From positions 62,001 through 126,000 of the forward strand of contig CAVOYQ010000005.1 in NCBI GenBank assembly GCA_963700705.1: a stretch of 64,000 bases of DNA, in the 5' to 3' direction. A program made the translations under genes and the position numbers. Origin of the DNA: JAHEFT01 sp963700705 (GTDB lineage: Bacteria; Pseudomonadota; Gammaproteobacteria; Xanthomonadales; SZUA-36). The notes beneath the pieces were generated by a model, which saw only the letters and a list, made by a program, of their open reading frames with translations, searched no databases and was not told where the DNA came from. Positions 45,576 to 55,005 of the stretch are shown piece after piece. Each line of letters begins with the position of its first letter. The first letter of the stretch is position 1.

Positions 45576-47488
45576 TCCGGCTTTACCAGGTAGGCCTCCA
45601 GCAAGCGCGAGGCAACGATGATCAGGTCGTGTTCGGTGACGATACCGACCAGCTTGTGATTTCGCGTGACCGGAAGGCAGGACAGGTTCTTTTCACGCAT
45701 CAACCGGATCGCATCGACGGTTGGCGTGTCCGGATGCACGGTAATGGGTTCCCGGTTCATGATCTCTTCCACGGTCACGCTGACGTCTTTACCGACGCGC
45801 CCCTGGGCCATCAATCGCAGCAATGCACGGTGCGAGACCAATCCGACCAGTTTGCCATTGTCATTTTCCACCGGCACGTGACGGATATGCCGCCAATCCA
45901 TCAGCGTGGCGGCAAAGTCGACGATGTCGTCGGTACGCACGGTAAAGAGATCCTGGGTCATGAACTGGCCCACGGTACGGTAACTCTCGCGCCAGTCCTG
46001 TTCGGCGCAGTATTCGGCCAGCTTCCACTGGGAAATCTGTTTGCCGGAGGATTGCTGTTCGACCATGCTGCTGACGATGCACCTGAGGCGCTGGTCCAGC
46101 GTTCCGCGGTCTTTCATTTCCTCCAGCGACTCCAGTGCCCAGCGCGAACCGGTACGCCGCATGGCGACCCGGTCATGCACCACCCCGAGGTAACGGTCGA
46201 TGTCATCCTGGTCGATGCCGGCCTGCTGCAAACCTTCCCGCGCCATGGGCAACAGTTGTTCCAGAATCAGTTCCTTGGCCGGCAAATGGGTATCATTGAA
46301 CCAGTTCATCTGGGCGCGTATTCCATCGCGAGCCGCCGCCAGGAAATTGGACTTCACGTCGGCGAAGATCAGGTGGTCGCGAATGTCATTTACCTGCTCG
46401 ATCATTCCCATCATCATGCCGTAGAAAAAGGCGGCATTGGCCACCTCGTCGATGATAGTCGGCCCGGCCGGGATAACCCGGTTTTCAATCCGCAGGTGGG
46501 GAATGTTGTTGTGCACGCCATAGCAAGGCCGGTTCCAGCGGTATACCGTTCCATTATGCAGGCGCAGCGCGTTCAGCGACGGAATAACTCCGCGTTCGAT
46601 CATGCCGAGCGGATCTTCTTCGGTGTCGGTGGTCAACACGATGCGGAAGCGCGCGATATCCTCTTTGAAAATCTCGGTCACGGACTCGTCGATCCAGCGG
46701 TCTCCAAAATGGACTCGTGGCTTGAGACCCCGTTCCTGGTGGGTTTTCGACCGCGTATCAATGGAGTATTCAAACACGGCAATACGCGTTTCATGCCACA
46801 GGCGTTTGCCCAGCAGAATCGGGGAATTAACGGCCGCGGCCAGCAAGGGCGCCGTCACGGTTTGCGCGATATTGTAGTTTTTTGCAAAATTTTCCGGGCT
46901 GACCTGGAAATGCACCTGGAAACTGGTGTTACAGGCTTCCAGCATCACGTTATCGTGCTTTACCGACAACTGGTCAATACCGTTGATGGTAAACCGGAAT
47001 TCACTGCCCCTGAGTGCGCGTATGGCGTCGTTCAGTGCGTGATATCGAGGGGTCGGCACCATCGATTCCAGGCCCAGGTTTTCCCGGGTCAGCGTGGGGA
47101 GTATCCCCACCAGCGCTATATCGCAGTCAAACCGGGCTGCCGTTGCACGGGCGTGCTTATAAATTTCCTGCGCCTCCCGTTCCATCAGGCGCAGGCAATT
47201 GCCGCCGAGTTTGTGCGGCGCCAGGTTGGCTTCCAGGTTAAACAGACCCAGTTCGTGCGTGAAACGGGGATCATCGATGACATCCAGGATTTCCATCGCG
47301 CGGGGTGCTGGCTTGTGCGCCTTGTCAATCAGGAACATTTCCTGTTCGGCCCCGATCCGGCGGACACCGGATTCGACCAGGCCCATTTCGAGCATTTTCT
47401 CCAGCGCATTGACTTCCGTCAGCAGCGATTTCATGAACTCCTGGTGAGTTGCCTCGTCGTTGACTCTTTCTACGTTCTGCTCACCCAT
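45572..47488 (-). CDS. Glutamate-cysteine ligase family 2 protein fused to CBS domains
   Basis: A 638-residue fusion. Residues about 1-480 form a GCS2-type ATP-grasp-related domain (RRIGAEQEMFLID, FNLEANLAPHKLGGN, RIENRVIPAGPTIIDEVANAAFF). Residues about 500-635 form a pair of CBS modules (VGQFMTQDLFTVRTDD, VEEIMNREPITVHPDTPTVD). CBS pairs usually bind adenine nucleotides, so the ligase may sense energy state. The substrate is probably an amino acid pair or thiol, but glutathione synthesis cannot be assumed. Confidence 0.82.
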   Translation of the reverse strand: MGEQNVERVNDEATHQEFMKSLLTEVNALEKMLEMGLVESGVRRIGAEQEMFLIDKAHKPAPRAMEILDVIDDPRFTHELGLFNLEANLAPHKLGGNCLRLMEREAQEIYKHARATAARFDCDIALVGILPTLTRENLGLESMVPTPRYHALNDAIRALRGSEFRFTINGIDQLSVKHDNVMLEACNTSFQVHFQVSPENFAKNYNIAQTVTAPLLAAAVNSPILLGKRLWHETRIAVFEYSIDTRSKTHQERGLKPRVHFGDRWIDESVTEIFKEDIARFRIVLTTDTEEDPLGMIERGVIPSLNALRLHNGTVYRWNRPCYGVHNNIPHLRIENRVIPAGPTIIDEVANAAFFYGMMMGMIEQVNDIRDHLIFADVKSNFLAAARDGIRAQMNWFNDTHLPAKELILEQLLPMAREGLQQAGIDQDDIDRYLGVVHDRVAMRRTGSRWALESLEEMKDRGTLDQRLRCIVSSMVEQQSSGKQISQWKLAEYCAEQDWRESYRTVGQFMTQDLFTVRTDDIVDFAATLMDWRHIRHVPVENDNGKLVGLVSHRALLRLMAQGRVGKDVSVTVEEIMNREPITVHPDTPTVDAIRLMREKNLSCLPVTRNHKLVGIVTEHDLIIVASRLLEAYLVKPE

Positions 47489-47625
47489 TCTCAGCCACTC
47501 TGCCTGGTTTACGATTCATTATCACATAATGATCGGCGGAAATGCTTCTGACTTCGGTCAACATATTTTTTTCATCGCCACGCGATGATATAGACTATAC
47601 AGGGAATAAATTACGAGGAATCAAC

Positions 47626-49308
47626 GTGAAACAGCCTTGGCTAGACAGTTACCCAGAAGGTGTTCCGGCGCAGATCGACCTGGGCGAATATTCTTCAATC
47701 CTGGATATTTTCAACCAGAGCGTAGAGCGTTTTGGCGAACAAACCGCCTATGTGAATTTCGAACAGGAACTGACCTACCGTGAACTGGATCGTCAGACCC
47801 GCAATTTTGCCGCCTGGTTGCAAAGCAAGGGTCTGAAAAAGGGCGACCGGATCGCCTTGATGATGCCCAATATTCTTCAATACCCGGTGGCTATTTTCGG
47901 CGCGATGAAGGCGGGGCTGATTATCGTCAACACCAACCCCATGTACACGCCGCGTGAACTGAAGCACCAACTCACGGACTCCGGCGCCCGCGCGATCATC
48001 GTGGTGGAAAATTTCGCCAATGTACTTGAAAAGGTCCGGGCTGAAACCGGTGTAGAGCAAGTCATCACCACGCAGATCGGTGATTTACTGGGTTTTCCAA
48101 AACGCCTGCTGGTCAATTTTACGCTGAAATACGTCAGGAAGGCGGTCCCCGACTTCAAACTACCGGGGTCGACCTCTTTTACCGACGTCCTGAAGGAAGG
48201 CGAACGGTTGCCGCTGACGGCTGTTCCAAACGACCTCGACGACATTGCCTTTCTGCAATACACCGGGGGCACCACCGGCGTGGCCAAGGGGGCCATGCTG
48301 ACCCATGGAAACCTGGTCGCCAACATGCTGCAATCCAAGGCCTGGATGATTCCCGCCGGGGTCGGCCGGGATACCGAGGTCGTAATCACCGCATTGCCGC
48401 TTTACCACATCTTCGCATTGACAGCTAACTGCCTGGTCTTCATGGCCATGGGCGGGATCAACGTCCTGATTACCGATCCGCGCGACATTACAGCCTTCAT
48501 ACAGACCCTGAAAAAGGTTCCGTTTACCTTCATTCCGGGTGTCAACACCCTGTTCAACAGCATGCTCAATACACCGGCGTTCGCCGAACTCGATTTCAGC
48601 ACGCTGAAAGGAGCCCTCGGCGGCGGCATGGCGGTGCAACGGGCAGTGGCCGAGAAATGGCGAAAGGTTACCGGCACCCCGCTGGTCGAAGCTTACGGCC
48701 TGACAGAAACCTCTCCGGCCGCGTGTATCAACCCGATGGATATTGAGGGCTTTAACGGCTGCATCGGGTTACCCATCCCTTCCACCGACTGCGCTGTGAT
48801 GAACGACGAGGGAGAGTTGCTTCCGGAAGGTGAAGTCGGTGAGTTGGTGATCCGGGGCCCGCAGGTCATGAAGGGATACTGGAAACGGCCTGAAGAAACA
48901 GCAAAAGTTATGACCGAAGACGGCTGGTTGCGTACCGGTGACATTGCGCTGATGACCGAAGACGGTTTTTTCAAAATCGTTGATCGTAAGAAGGACATGA
49001 TCCTGGTTTCCGGGTTCAACGTGTTTCCGAACGAAATTGAAGATGTCATCGCATCGCACCCCAAGGTGCTCGAAGTCGCCGTGATCGGTGTTCCGGACGA
49101 CAAATCTGTGGAAGCAGTCAAGGTGTTCGTGGTCAAGTCCGACCCCTCGTTGACGGAACCGGAGCTTCGGGAATACTGCAAGGAACAGTTGACGGGTTAC
49201 AAGCGCCCGCGCCACATCGAGTTCCGCGAGGAACTCCCCAAGTCCAACGTCGGCAAGATACTGCGGCGTGAGCTGCGCGACGAGGAACTGAAAAAACACC
49301 AAAAGTAG
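47626..49308 (+). CDS. fadD: Long-chain fatty acid CoA ligase FadD
   Basis: This acyl-activating enzyme converts fatty acids to acyl-CoA for beta-oxidation. The GTG at 47626 with GAGGA upstream gives 560 residues beginning VKQPWLDSYPEGVPAQID, matching FadD starts; an upstream ATG at 47542 is less likely. The AMP-binding motif is YTGGTTGVAKGAMLTH, with GYGLTE-like EAYGLTETSPA and the fatty acyl signature NGWLRTGDIA-like DGWLRTGDIA, and the C-terminal Lys in LPKSNVGKILRREL. Confidence 0.95.
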   Translation: MKQPWLDSYPEGVPAQIDLGEYSSILDIFNQSVERFGEQTAYVNFEQELTYRELDRQTRNFAAWLQSKGLKKGDRIALMMPNILQYPVAIFGAMKAGLIIVNTNPMYTPRELKHQLTDSGARAIIVVENFANVLEKVRAETGVEQVITTQIGDLLGFPKRLLVNFTLKYVRKAVPDFKLPGSTSFTDVLKEGERLPLTAVPNDLDDIAFLQYTGGTTGVAKGAMLTHGNLVANMLQSKAWMIPAGVGRDTEVVITALPLYHIFALTANCLVFMAMGGINVLITDPRDITAFIQTLKKVPFTFIPGVNTLFNSMLNTPAFAELDFSTLKGALGGGMAVQRAVAEKWRKVTGTPLVEAYGLTETSPAACINPMDIEGFNGCIGLPIPSTDCAVMNDEGELLPEGEVGELVIRGPQVMKGYWKRPEETAKVMTEDGWLRTGDIALMTEDGFFKIVDRKKDMILVSGFNVFPNEIEDVIASHPKVLEVAVIGVPDDKSVEAVKVFVVKSDPSLTEPELREYCKEQLTGYKRPRHIEFREELPKSNVGKILRRELRDEELKKHQK

Positions 49309-49712
49309 GAGCGGCCCACGGCCGCGAATGAGCCAGAGCCGCAGATGCTCAACGGCAACCGGCGGGCGGGATGCCCGATCGAGGCCGCCCAGCACAGGAC
49401 AAGGTGAGACCGCGAAGCGGTCGAGAGGGTAGCCTGGGCTATGGGCTGTGAGGCCGGCCCGTCAGGATTTTTGCTGCGCGAGGGGAGTCCCGCAGGGACC
49501 ATTGAGCCGAAGAAGCCGGTACTTGAGCATCTGCTGCTCTGCAACATTCGCGGATGAATCCGCTCCTACGGCACATTCGCGGATGAATCCGCTCCTACGG
49601 CACATTCGCGGACGCACGACGGCATTCCAACAGGACTTCTTTGCCTGCGGCAAAACCGTCCTGTCTTCATCGCCTGTGCTAATCCGCTCCTACAAGCCAA
49701 TACCGCGGATAG
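49309..49712. repeat. Non-coding gap with REP-like palindromes
   Basis: No gene is seen. A palindromic unit ACATTCGCGGATGAATCCGC plus TCCTACGGC occurs in two perfect tandem copies (49544-49572, 49573-49601) and a partial third. Related pieces are TAGGAGCGGCC at 49306 and AATCCGCTCCTAC near 49681. These match the common GTAGGAGCGG...CCGCGA extragenic palindromes of gammaproteobacteria. The rest holds short hairpins. Confidence 0.75.
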
Positions 49713-50897
49713 TTACTTTTTTGTCCTGAGCGTTTGCCCGTGAACTATCCTCGCATCGCCCCAGCGCTTGTTGATCGCATCGAATACCCGGTCCAGCGCC
49801 TGGTCTGACCGGCTGTCCGCCAGGTCGCCGGTCGAATGGTCCGGGGAGTGTATCTTTTCGAGACCGGACACGCCCATTCCCAGCAAGCGGACCGGCGTGG
49901 TCTTGTGGTTTTCACGCCAGCTTTCAAACAGTGCGCGCGCCATCCGGTAAAGTGTCCTGGTACTGTTCGAGCACGCCCGCATGCTGCGGCTTCGCGTCAC
50001 GGTGTGGAAAGCCGGATCACGGATCTTGATCACCACCGTACTGGCCATCAGGCCCTGTTCGCGCAGTCGACGGGAGACATTTTCCGACTGGGTCTGCAGC
50101 TCGGCGAGTAAATATTCCCGCTCGGTAATGTCCTGGTCGAAGGTGACTTCGTGACTGATCGATTTGTCCGGCCGGTCAGGCGTGACCTCGCGGTCATCCT
50201 CGCCCCGGCACAGGCTCAGAAAATGGCCGGACCGGTTACCGAGAACGGGTTGCAGGATCGAGATATCGGAACGTCTCAGCTGGCCGATCGTCAGGATGCC
50301 CAATGCCTTCAGCCTGGGGGCGGTCTTGCTGCCGATTCCCCAGAGGCGGCTGATCGGCATCGGGTCCAGAAAAGCGTGAAGTTTTTGCGGATCAACGTAA
50401 AACAAACCATCCGGTTTGCAGATATCCGACGCCAGCTTGGCCAGAAACTTGTTGTGCGCCAGCCCCACGGACGCTGTCAGCCCGGTTTCCGCCCGGATCC
50501 TGGCTTTGATTTTCCGGCCAATTTCCAGGTGGCTGCCGAACAGCTTCAGGCTGCCGGACACATCCAGGAAAGCTTCATCGAGGGATAGCCCTTCAACCAG
50601 CGGCGTGAAGTCCCGGAATATCGAAAAAACTTCGGCGGATTTTTCGCGGTACCTGGCTATTCTAGGACGAATGAAACGGGCCTGTGGGCACAGACGTTTC
50701 GCCCTGCTCATCGGCAAGGCCGAATGAACCCCGTAAGTGCGTGCCTCGTAACTTGCCGTCGCCACCACGCCGCGCGGACCAAGACCGCCAACAATCACGG
50801 GCAGTCCCTTCAGCGCCGGGTCGTCAAGGCATTCAACTGCCGCATAAAACGCGTCCATGTCCACGTGGATGATCGCGCGTTGTGTATTTTGCATCAT
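49713..50897 (-). CDS. dinB: DNA polymerase IV DinB
   Basis: This error-prone Y-family polymerase performs translesion synthesis. HVDMDAFYAAVE (catalytic Asp residues), SLDEAFLDVSG and the thumb helix-hairpin-helix segment ISRLWGIGSKTAPRLKALGI are present. The ATG pair at 50894-50897 was chosen because the protein then starts MMQNTQRAIIHVD; the frame is open for 16 codons further upstream. No LexA box was recognised in the short divergent gap to the next gene. Confidence 0.94.
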   Translation of the reverse strand: MMQNTQRAIIHVDMDAFYAAVECLDDPALKGLPVIVGGLGPRGVVATASYEARTYGVHSALPMSRAKRLCPQARFIRPRIARYREKSAEVFSIFRDFTPLVEGLSLDEAFLDVSGSLKLFGSHLEIGRKIKARIRAETGLTASVGLAHNKFLAKLASDICKPDGLFYVDPQKLHAFLDPMPISRLWGIGSKTAPRLKALGILTIGQLRRSDISILQPVLGNRSGHFLSLCRGEDDREVTPDRPDKSISHEVTFDQDITEREYLLAELQTQSENVSRRLREQGLMASTVVIKIRDPAFHTVTRSRSMRACSNSTRTLYRMARALFESWRENHKTTPVRLLGMGVSGLEKIHSPDHSTGDLADSRSDQALDRVFDAINKRWGDARIVHGQTLRTKK

Positions 50898-50932
50898 TTG
50901 ATCGCCGGGGTCCCTCGCGTCATTATATCCCC

Positions 50933-52090
50933 ATGCCCAACACAACCCATTCCGGTCTACTCCCCGCGCCTCCCCTTGATCAATTTCCCATCCTGGACAG
51001 GGGCTTGTACTTCAACCACGCAGCGGTGGGGCCGTGGCCTCGCTGCACTGCCGAAGCCGTGCAAGGTTTCGCCGAAGAAAACATGCGCGAGGGTTCGCTT
51101 GCCTACCGGGAATGGTATGCCCGCGAAAACGAATTGCGAAAGCAACTGGCCGCCCTGACCGGCACGCCCGGGACGGACAATATCGCATTGCTGAAAAACA
51201 CCACTGAGGGCATCTGTGCCGTTGCCTTCGGCCTGGATTGGCGCGACACGGACAATATCGTCCTGCCGCAGGGCGAGTTTCCCTCGAACCGGCTTCCCTG
51301 GCTGGCGCAGGCTGCCAGGGGTGTCGAGATCCGCGAAATCGATATCAGGAATGCTCCGCATGCGGAAACCGCCCTGCTGGAGGCACTGGATGGCAATACC
51401 CGATTGCTGACCGTAAGCGCCGTGCAGTGGGACGATGGTTTCCGGCTGGACCTTCCCCTGCTGGGAGAAGCCTGCCGCAAACGCGGGATACTGTTCTTTG
51501 TCGACGCGATCCAGCAACTGGGCGCCCTGCCGCTGGACGTTGAAGCCAGTCATATTGATTTCCTGGCGGCTGACGCGCATAAATGGCTGTTGGCGCCGGA
51601 GGGTATCGCGGTTTTTTACAGCCGTGAAGAGTCCCGTGCGCAGTTACAATTGCTGCAACAGGGCTGGCACATGTTCGACCAACCGTGGCAATTCGAGCGG
51701 GAAGACTGGACGCCGTCACGAAGCGCCAGGAAATTCGAGGCCGGCAGCCCAAATACCATGGGCCAGGCGGCTTTTCATGCCTCCACAAGATTGTTGCTCG
51801 AATACGGCATGGCCAACGTCGGCCGCAGGGTACTCGCGAACACGGACCACCTGGTCCGAAGGCTGCAAAAACTGCCGGGGGTTCAGTCAGGCAGCTCAAA
51901 AATGCCGGACAGGCAATCCGGCATCGTCTGTTTCAAGCACGACCGGGTCGCCACAGCGGCCCTGCACCGGCAATTGACCCAGGCAGGCGTCAGCTGCGTG
52001 GTACGGGGCAGTGCCATCCGCCTGTCGCCGCACTTTTACCAGGGTGAGCCCGAGATTGAAGCTTTTTTCAGGATCCTGGAAAGGCTTTGA
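50933..52090 (+). CDS. Class V aminotransferase-family PLP enzyme
   Basis: A 385-residue protein with the fold of cysteine desulfurases and related enzymes. LYFNHAAVGPWP, the cofactor-facing VDAIQQLGALPLDV and the Schiff-base Lys in AADAHKWLLAPEGI (about residue 215) are visible. The ending CVVRGSAIRLSPHFY resembles isopenicillin-N epimerase-like and desulfurase-like members. I see no reason to assign it as IscS or SufS. Its 5' end lies about 35 bases from the divergent dinB start. Confidence 0.85.
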   Translation: MPNTTHSGLLPAPPLDQFPILDRGLYFNHAAVGPWPRCTAEAVQGFAEENMREGSLAYREWYARENELRKQLAALTGTPGTDNIALLKNTTEGICAVAFGLDWRDTDNIVLPQGEFPSNRLPWLAQAARGVEIREIDIRNAPHAETALLEALDGNTRLLTVSAVQWDDGFRLDLPLLGEACRKRGILFFVDAIQQLGALPLDVEASHIDFLAADAHKWLLAPEGIAVFYSREESRAQLQLLQQGWHMFDQPWQFEREDWTPSRSARKFEAGSPNTMGQAAFHASTRLLLEYGMANVGRRVLANTDHLVRRLQKLPGVQSGSSKMPDRQSGIVCFKHDRVATAALHRQLTQAGVSCVVRGSAIRLSPHFYQGEPEIEAFFRILERL

Positions 52091-52094
52091 TGCA

Positions 52095-52436
52095 CTACAT
52101 CGTGTGGGTTGCTGCGTTACTCTTGAGCTGCGTGGCCAGGTGGGATTCGATAACGGTGCGGGCATGGGCGCCGTCCTGGGTATCCGCGAACTGAACCCCG
52201 ATGCCGGCCTTGCGGTTACCAGCTGCTCCCTGGGGCGTGATCCAGATGACTTTGCCCGGAATCGGAAGGCGTTCTTCGAACTCCATGACGGTCAGCAACA
52301 GGAAAACTTCGTCGCCCAGGCTGAATCGCTTGGTGCTGGGGACGAAAAGTCCACCGCCCGTGACAAATGGCATGTACGACTTGTAAAGCGCCTGCCGGTC
52401 GTTGATCGAAAGTGAGAGTATTCCTTGTTGCGCCAT
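52095..52436 (-). CDS. pilZ: PilZ-domain protein (type IV pilus assembly type)
   Basis: A 113-residue protein matching the short PilZ of type IV pili (QGILSLSINDRQALYKSYMPF, GGGLFVPSTKRFSLGDEVFLLL). It lies just downstream of holB, the conserved holB-pilZ order in gammaproteobacteria. This type lacks the usual c-di-GMP RxxxR motif; none is seen here. Confidence 0.92.
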   Translation of the reverse strand: MAQQGILSLSINDRQALYKSYMPFVTGGGLFVPSTKRFSLGDEVFLLLTVMEFEERLPIPGKVIWITPQGAAGNRKAGIGVQFADTQDGAHARTVIESHLATQLKSNAATHTM

Positions 52437-52445
52437 GGCTCGTTC

Positions 52446-53378
52446 CTAAGCTCTGATCCTGGCCCATTGTATCAGCCAATCCTGCAGAAGGAAGTCTTTG
52501 CGCACCGGTGTGGGCAACAGGGTACGGTTGCGGTCGGCGAGCGATTGCAAGCGGGAAACCCGCAGAGCGATGTCCGGCCGGGTGATCACCTTCTTCAATA
52601 CTTCCGCGGCATGCAGCGATATCCATGACCAGAGCAATTCCGGATCGACTTCGGCCAGGGCTGCCACAGCCGCTGCCGAACCTGAAGAGCGAGTATGCAG
52701 ATCCTCCAGGATTGAAATGACCCGGCGATAATTTTCAATACTGCCGTCACCGATCATCCTGGAAGCTTTCAGCGGGCTTCCGGCAGCGGCGCGAAGTGCC
52801 GTCTCAGCCTCCGCTGTGCTAACCCCGACTTCTGTGCAAAGCCATTCTATAGCGCCTTGCGAGGCAGCCGGGCGCACCTGCAGATTCTGGCAGCGGCTGC
52901 GGATGGTCGCCGGCAGATGTCCCGAGTCGTGCGAAACCAACACCAGCACGGTTTCACCGGGAGGCTCCTCCAGGGTTTTCAACAAGGCGTTGACCGCACT
53001 CCTGTTGGCAGCTTCGACCGGGTGGATCAGGGCTGCTTTGCGCTTGCTGATGGTGTTGGTCAGGTTCAGCGAGGAAATCAATTTCCTGACCTGGCTGACC
53101 ACGAGTTCCTTTCGCATCACACCGGTTTTCGGGTTTTCCTCGAAAGTGATGACGTGCCGGTCGGGATGTGCGCCGGTCTGCAGAAGCTGGCATGACCGGC
53201 AGGCGCCGCAAGCGGGGTGCCGGTTTTCCAGGCACAGGATGCTGGCTATGAATGAAATCGCCAATTCCGTCTTGCCGGTATCACGTGGGCCGTGAAGAAG
53301 AAGCGCATGCGGCAAACGGTCATCTTTGAAACGCTCTGAAAATTCAGCGTCCGCCGGTTCCAACCACGGATAGTTCAC
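52446..53378 (-). CDS. holB: DNA polymerase III delta' subunit HolB
   Basis: Part of the clamp loader. The 310-residue protein has the Walker A-like HGPRDTGKTELAISF, the zinc-binding cysteines CLENRHPACGACRSC, and RFC-like box KTLEEPPGETVLVLVSHD with RSRCQ. It overlaps tmk by 4 bases. Confidence 0.95.
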   Translation of the reverse strand: MNYPWLEPADAEFSERFKDDRLPHALLLHGPRDTGKTELAISFIASILCLENRHPACGACRSCQLLQTGAHPDRHVITFEENPKTGVMRKELVVSQVRKLISSLNLTNTISKRKAALIHPVEAANRSAVNALLKTLEEPPGETVLVLVSHDSGHLPATIRSRCQNLQVRPAASQGAIEWLCTEVGVSTAEAETALRAAAGSPLKASRMIGDGSIENYRRVISILEDLHTRSSGSAAAVAALAEVDPELLWSWISLHAAEVLKKVITRPDIALRVSRLQSLADRNRTLLPTPVRKDFLLQDWLIQWARIRA

Positions 53379-54001
53379 GCGCCCAGCCTTTCCTGTAACG
53401 CCGAACGGATCCGGGACCAGACTTCTTCGACCGCCGGCGCCGCATCGATCACGACAAACCGTTCCGGCGCCGCCGCGGCCCGGTCCAGATATGCCTGGCG
53501 GACCTGCTCAAAAAACCCGCGGGGCTCCATCTCGAAACGATCGGCCGCACTCCGCCTGGACGCCCGCTTCAGGCCTTGCTCCACCGGCAGATCGAGCAGC
53601 AGCGTGAGATCCGGTTGCAGATCCCCGTGCACCAGTGTTTCCAACACCTCGATGTCTCCACGGGGCAAACCCCGCCCACCGCCCTGGTAGGCCCAGGTAG
53701 CGTCGGTGAAGCGGTCACACAGCACCCAGTCACCACGCTCCAGGGCAGGCCGGATCAACTCATCCAGGTGCTGGGCGCGGGCCGCAAACATCAGCAGCAA
53801 CTCCGCCTTGCCGGAAATCGAGAGATTATTTCGATCCAGCAGGATGTCGCGCAGTTTTTCCGCCAGCACGGTACCGCCGGGTTCACGCGTTTTAACCACC
53901 CGGTAGCCGGACTGCCCGAGCCAGTCAGCCACCCGGTCCATCATGGTCGACTTGCCGGCGCCCTCGCCACCCTCCATGGTTATGAATCTGCCCCGCATCA
54001 A
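53375..54001 (-). CDS. tmk: Thymidylate kinase
   Basis: This kinase phosphorylates dTMP to dTDP. P-loop EGGEGAGKSTMMDRVADWL (about residues 10-28), the DRX motif LCDRFTDATWAYQGGGRGL and LLLDLPVEQGLKRA are present in 208 residues. Start overlaps the mltG stop. Confidence 0.96.
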   Translation of the reverse strand: MMRGRFITMEGGEGAGKSTMMDRVADWLGQSGYRVVKTREPGGTVLAEKLRDILLDRNNLSISGKAELLLMFAARAQHLDELIRPALERGDWVLCDRFTDATWAYQGGGRGLPRGDIEVLETLVHGDLQPDLTLLLDLPVEQGLKRASRRSAADRFEMEPRGFFEQVRQAYLDRAAAAPERFVVIDAAPAVEEVWSRIRSALQERLGA

Positions 54002-55001
54002 TTCCTCTCTACCTGTTGCTTCACGGCCTTCTGATGGTCTTCCAGCGTCGCCGAGAATGTATGTCCACCGTTGCCATTCGCCACGAAATACAGCGCGTCA
54101 CCGGGCGCCGGCATGGCTGCCGCCATCAGGGAGCCGCGGCCCGGCATGGCGATCGGAGTCGGCGGCAAACCCCGCCGCGTGTAGGTGTTGTATGCCGTAT
54201 CCGTCTGCAGGTCACGCCGCCGGATATCCCCGTCGAATGAATCACCCAGTCCGTAAATCACGGTGGGGTCGGTTTGCAGCTTCATGTTTTTTTTCAGGCG
54301 GCGGGCGAACACACCGGCCACCAGCGGACGTTCTTCGACCAGCGAGGTTTCTTTTTCGATGATTGAAGCCAGTATGAGCAATTCGTAGGGAGAATCAATC
54401 GGCAAATCGTCCTCACGGGAATTCCACGCTTCTTCCAGTGCGTGCTCCATCGCAGCATGTGCACCGGCCCAGGATATCGCGGTCTGAATCCCCCCTGGTA
54501 AATTGATAGGTTTCCGGTAAAAACCAGCCCTCGGGATGCTCCATGCCAAGCGATGCCACAAAAGAATCCAGGGAATCGGGATCCGCCGGATCAAGCTCAT
54601 GAACCAGGACCGGGTTGGCGGCCAGTGCTTCGACCAGCTGTTTGAATGTCCACCCCTCGACCAGTGTGAACCGGTACTGCACAACCTGGCCGCTGGAAAG
54701 TTTCGCCAGGACGTCCCGGGGCGTCATTCCGGCTTCCAGCCGGTACTCACCGGCGCGATACACCCCGGGCTCAAGTCTCATCAACAGGCGCCATTTCCAT
54801 CCGGGGCGGGTGACGCCCAGTTCACCGAGTTGCTCGACGATCTCCGTTCCCGAAGCGCCTTGCTCGAGCAGGAAAATCCGTTCGCCGGCCGGTATGGACA
54901 ACGGGGTACGCCAGGAAATCCTGGTACCGTTCCCAGCCCTGCCATGCAAATATTCCGAGCAGTAAACCGATCAAAACCAGGAACCCAAAAAGGTATTTCA
55001 T
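53998..55001 (-). CDS. mltG: Endolytic transglycosylase MltG (two frameshifts)
   Basis: This membrane-bound YceG-family enzyme cuts nascent peptidoglycan. From ATG 55001 the frame gives a membrane helix (FGFLVLIGLLLGIFAW). After an indel near 54910 it reads SIPAGERIFLLEQGASGTEIVEQL and EGWTFKQLVEAL; after another near 54465 it reads HAAMEHALEEAWNS and LLILASIIEKETSLVEERP, with the catalytic Glu, then IYGLGDSFDGDI and LPPTPIAMPG. Joined length is about 334 residues, normal for the family. It follows pabC by 4 bases. Confidence 0.92.
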
Positions 55002-55005
55002 GACA

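Noticed and set aside
54413..55001. Two separate short genes in place of mltG
   Set aside because: The pieces line up in order along one MltG protein and are parted only by single-base shifts.
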